The notes beneath the pieces were generated by a model that searched no databases, was not told where the DNA came from, and saw nothing but the letters and a program-made list of their open reading frames with translations. Positions 5,711 through 8,259 of a DNA stretch of 8,259 bases are shown piece by piece; positions within the stretch are counted from its first letter, which is position 1, and each line of letters opens with the position of its first letter. Source of the stretch: Bacteroidota bacterium (GTDB taxonomy: Bacteria > Bacteroidota > Ignavibacteria > Ignavibacteriales > Ignavibacteriaceae). Position numbers and translations under genes: made by a program. The stretch spans positions 1 through 8,259 of the forward strand of contig JAEYUD010000046.1 in NCBI GenBank assembly GCA_023433685.1. The letters are read 5' to 3'.

Positions 5711-6187
5711 TTAGTGTGCCGGCGCGATGCTTGTAAGGATCAAAGTGATATCCTGCTCATACTTCTGGATGACATCAGGGGAGCCCCAGGCACCAACCAT
5801 AAGGGTTTTGTCAGGCGCGGGTGTATCGATAACACCGATCACAAAAAGAAGATCAGCAGTGGAACCATCAACGGTAATGGCGCTCATGCCATTGACATCA
5901 CGGCTTACAGCGGCTTCCCATTTAATGTTGGGGTAGCTTTCAGCAAGTGATCTATCAACTTCATCAATCGCGGTTGCCAGATCGTCACCGGGGAATACCT
6001 GAAGAAATACCGCGAAACCACCGCCATCAGGGTGGGCAACAATTCCACCATCGGTGTTTTCATAGTTCCAACCGGCAGGAAGTGTAACCTTTACCATGGC
6101 TGATTCGTTCGTAAATGTTTCCTGCGCAAATATCTGGGTAGCGAAAATTGCAGGAAGAATGGCGAAGAAGAAAAGTTTCTTCAACAT
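5711..6187 (-). CDS. Secreted protein of unknown function, soluble paralog of the lipoprotein
   Basis: A 158-residue exported protein. MLKKLFFFAILPAIFATQIFA is a Sec signal peptide with likely cleavage before QETFTNE. There is no lipobox, so the mature protein should be free in the periplasm. The whole mature part is the domain shared with the lipoprotein encoded next: ETFTNE, VTLPAGWNYE, DGGIVAHP, GGGFAVF, PGDDL, VNGM, GVIDTPAPDK and QKYEQDITLIL. I do not recognise a characterised family. The frame is open to an ATG at 6304, but ATG 6187 is chosen because GGAG lies 5 nt upstream and the signal peptide begins there. It is the first gene of a two-gene operon. Confidence 0.83.
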   Translation of the reverse strand: MLKKLFFFAILPAIFATQIFAQETFTNESAMVKVTLPAGWNYENTDGGIVAHPDGGGFAVFLQVFPGDDLATAIDEVDRSLAESYPNIKWEAAVSRDVNGMSAITVDGSTADLLFVIGVIDTPAPDKTLMVGAWGSPDVIQKYEQDITLILTSIAPAH

Positions 6188-6321
6188 AAGAACTCCGTGT
6201 GTTTTTGGTAAGAAAAAATAGACCGACCGGTGAACTGAAATTATGGTCTGTCTAAAATCGATTAAATACTCCGCAATAATAATACAGTCAGAGTTTAAAA
6301 ACAAGAACTATTTTTTGTTTT

Positions 6322-6376
6322 TTTTAGTTCCCCGGGCTTTCACCGGAATGAAAGCCCCGGGTGTTTTCAACTAAAA
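6322..6376. repeat. Nested inverted repeat between the YHS-like gene and the paralog operon
   Basis: Outer arms TTTTAGTT (6322-6329) and AACTAAAA (6369-6376) are perfect complements. Inner arms CCCCGGGCTTTC (6330-6341) and GAAAGCCCCGGG (6350-6361) pair at 11 of 12 positions around an 8-nt loop. It lies 21 bp after the YHS-like stop, where a terminator would be expected, but on that gene's strand it is followed by A-rich DNA rather than a T-tract. Rest of the gap (6188-6321): A/T-rich, presumably the paralog promoter, not resolved. Confidence 0.8.
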
Positions 6377-6396
6377 TTATTATTGCTTAAAGGGTT

Positions 6397-6741
6397 TTAC
6401 TTCTTGCCTGTGAATCTTGTTCCATCTTCATTCAAATTTTTTGAATATTTTGCAGGATCCTTGGCAAATTTGGCATCACAGCCGGCGCAGCAGAAGCCAT
6501 AAGCTTTCCCATTGTAGACCTCAAGTTTCACTTTTGGGTTAACTTTTCTCCCCATTACGGGGCAAACCGCGTTCCAGGCCACGGTTGTGTCCTGTTTTGC
6601 TGACTGAACCATGTTCTCATCGATCAGTTCATGATTGGATGGTGCCATGGTTGTGTCAACGTATCCATTCTGTTGCTGGGCGTAAGCCTTTGAACCGGCG
6701 AGGGCAAACAATAAAATTGAGAGATAAAGATACTTTTTCAT
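6397..6741 (-). CDS. Small exported YHS-like Cys-rich (putative metal-binding) protein
   Basis: A 114-residue protein with signal peptide MKKYLYLSILLFALAGSKAYA, cleaved before QQQ, so periplasmic or surface-exposed. Residues 25-55 are a polar, probably flexible spacer. Residues 57-102 form a YHS/TRASH-like domain: C60-P in AVCPVMGRKVNP, then C84, C85 and C88 in YGFCCAGCDAKFAKDPAKY. This C-x23-CC-x2-C pattern with a following FxxDPxKY is that of YHS domains linked to copper and other soft-metal handling; the metal is not determined here. AAAGGAA lies just upstream of the ATG. The start codon is 16 nt behind the TonB receptor stop, so the two genes very likely share a transcript and a role. Confidence 0.85.
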   Translation of the reverse strand: MKKYLYLSILLFALAGSKAYAQQQNGYVDTTMAPSNHELIDENMVQSAKQDTTVAWNAVCPVMGRKVNPKVKLEVYNGKAYGFCCAGCDAKFAKDPAKYSKNLNEDGTRFTGKK

Positions 6742-6757
6742 TTGTTTATTCCTTTTG

Positions 6758-8259
6758 TTAAAATATTGAAAGTCTTACACCCGCGTAGAACTTGCGACCC
6801 GAAACGGGACCCCAGATCATGGCGGCATCAAAATATTGACCGAACGGGTCGTCAGAAGCGATAACGGGGTTCGGTTGTTTATAATCAGTTATGTTTTCAG
6901 CTCCGAGATACACTTCGAAAAGATCAAACTTACGGGTGATCTGAGCATTAATATTCAAGTAGGCATCAAAATTTTCATCCCTCCGGTACTGCAGCGGGTT
7001 CGAGGCGGTCGAGGGTATCCTGCCGGGTCCGTTCACGAGAAATGTCGCGTCTACTATCCACTCTCTGAAATGGTCAGCCCAGGAGACAGTGGCGAGAATT
7101 TTATATCTGCTCTGGAGCGGGGCTGCCTTCAGTACACCATTATAAGTGGTTTTCACGTCGGTATACCTGTAAGCGGCGGTCACCTCAAGCCTGGGGATGA
7201 TCTGATACGCCATTTCGATCTGGTAACTGTTGGAGTAAGATTCACCGTTCAGATCGTAGAAGAGCACTTTACCAGGGTCGGTATCGATATCAGTAACCAC
7301 CTGTTTCATGAAGTCGGTGCGGTAGTAGTCTGCTGTGATCCTTAACTCGCGGCCATTTATCATGAAGTAACGCGTAAGGTTAAGTCCATAGTTCCAGGCC
7401 TCTTCGTATTGAGTTGAGGCGCTGACGACGAACTGTCGCGAGCTTGCCATCCAGTTCAGGTTGTTCGCGTAAACATTCATCGAGCGGTAACCTTTTCCGG
7501 CGGAAGCTCTAAGGGTGGTGTTCTCATCGAAGTTATACTTGAAGTGGAGCCTCGGAGTTACCAGAGTACCAAAGATGTTGTGGAAGTCGACTCTGACACC
7601 GGGTACGATCGAAAGAAGGTTATCGGGCGAGAAGTTGTACTCAAGGAAAACCCCGGGGATGTTCTCGGTTTTTTCCTGCTTGAATGTGCCAAGGTCTTCG
7701 GTCAGTTTATCAAGTGTGAAACTCAATCCTGTGGTCAGTTTGTGAGTTTCATCTTTTGAGCGGGCTTCAAAAACGAGTTTTGAGAAGAAGATATTTTGTG
7801 TGCCGTCATATTTTCTGTCGCCGAAGAGAGTATTTTGTTCGTGCTGATGGAGGTCGAGGATTAGCCCGAGGCTTGTATAAGATTCGGAATCGAAAACGTA
7901 GCCTGTTTTTGTGTTCACATCGAGGTGACGCGAGTCGATATCTATCCGGTACTGTCTGCCTGAAGGCATGGGAAGAAGCTGTCCGCCCGTCTTTTTCTCC
8001 GTCATATACTGAATGCCGAACTGCGATTCGAGCCCGAAACCGGAGTGGTACTGCCAGCGGTTCATGAAGTTGTACTGCGCGGTTTTTGGGTCGTCTATGA
8101 ATGAGTCGGTGTTATCATCCAGCCCTTTTGAAACGAAGTTCGAGTGGGCGAGAAGAATGGTGCTGAAGTGTTCCGAAAGTTCAAAAGTTGCCGTGGCGTT
8201 AAGGTCGGTTTTGTAATGAGAACTTTGGAAAGCGTTGAAGTAGTACCGCTCCGCGTCGT
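6758..8259 (-). CDS. TonB-dependent outer-membrane receptor (C-terminal barrel part, 5' end outside window)
   Basis: About 499 residues are visible and the frame runs off the right edge without a start, so the plug domain and TonB box lie beyond the window. An internal Met at 8065 is not a start: the upstream codons (DAERYYFNAFQSSHYKTDL and on) stay open and barrel-like. The sequence is a run of alternating amphipathic strands with aromatic girdles (for example YNFDENTTLRASAGKGYRS and LRITADYYRTDF), a late ENITDYKQPNP equivalent to the NxxD turn of TonB receptors, and a last strand FYAGVRLSIF ending in Phe, the outer-membrane insertion signal. Such receptors import siderophores, cobalamin, metals or glycans using TonB-ExbBD energy. 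The substrate is not readable from the barrel. The downstream Cys-rich YHS-like gene suggests a metal. Confidence 0.9.
   Translation of the reverse strand, partial: DAERYYFNAFQSSHYKTDLNATATFELSEHFSTILLAHSNFVSKGLDDNTDSFIDDPKTAQYNFMNRWQYHSGFGLESQFGIQYMTEKKTGGQLLPMPSGRQYRIDIDSRHLDVNTKTGYVFDSESYTSLGLILDLHQHEQNTLFGDRKYDGTQNIFFSKLVFEARSKDETHKLTTGLSFTLDKLTEDLGTFKQEKTENIPGVFLEYNFSPDNLLSIVPGVRVDFHNIFGTLVTPRLHFKYNFDENTTLRASAGKGYRSMNVYANNLNWMASSRQFVVSASTQYEEAWNYGLNLTRYFMINGRELRITADYYRTDFMKQVVTDIDTDPGKVLFYDLNGESYSNSYQIEMAYQIIPRLEVTAAYRYTDVKTTYNGVLKAAPLQSRYKILATVSWADHFREWIVDATFLVNGPGRIPSTASNPLQYRRDENFDAYLNINAQITRKFDLFEVYLGAENITDYKQPNPVIASDDPFGQYFDAAMIWGPVSGRKFYAGVRLSIF

Noticed and set aside
8063..8065. 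ATG at 8065 as the start of the receptor gene
   Set aside because: The frame stays open to the window edge with barrel-like sequence, and a receptor starting there would lack signal peptide and plug.
6836..8216. Plus-strand ORFs opposite the TonB receptor (for example 6836-7345)
   Set aside because: The minus-strand frame has clear beta-barrel character and an outer-membrane C-terminus; the plus-strand frames are antisense shadows.

Overview
The window looks like a piece of a Gram-negative chromosome from the Bacteroidota/Ignavibacteriota/Chlorobi side of the tree. The support is a TonB-dependent outer-membrane receptor, lipoprotein and Sec signal peptides, a MscS-type channel ending in the SPHYRAHRDGN block I associate with that group, and intergenic DNA crowded with short GC-rich hairpin repeats. 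The phylum is an inference from family resemblance, not a search result. No RNA gene, CRISPR array, integrase or transposase was recognised.

Layout. Bases 1-674 hold no gene but a mosaic array built from four recurring blocks, which I call A, B, C and D, in the order A-B(b,b)-C-A-D-A-B-C-A-B-A-D-A'. Bases 675-876 carry further inverted repeats leading into an enolase-superfamily gene of the MenC/N-acylamino acid racemase type (877-1995, +). Its last codons and stop are made of a heptamer repeat. The next gap (1996-2368) is filled with a second heptamer repeat, a dispersed repeat of about 129 bp and a 15-bp tandem repeat. Next comes a large MscS-type mechanosensitive channel with a periplasmic coiled coil (2369-4249, +). 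A second copy of the dispersed repeat follows its stop codon directly.

From 4393 to the right edge every gene is on the minus strand. Read in transcription order from the right these are a TonB-dependent receptor (5' end outside the window), a small secreted YHS-like Cys-rich protein 16 nt behind it, a tandem pair of paralogous exported proteins of unknown function (one soluble, one lipoprotein) closed by a clear intrinsic terminator, and a Cys-type glutathione peroxidase.

How the parts work together. The receptor and the YHS-like protein probably form one metal-related envelope unit. The two paralogs form a second envelope operon and share one domain delivered to two locations. The peroxidase and the channel are stand-alone stress genes, and the enolase-superfamily enzyme may serve menaquinone synthesis. 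The unusual content is the repeat layer: several distinct families share a small CCCC-(UUCG)-GGGG hairpin module, and heptamer repeats touch gene ends.
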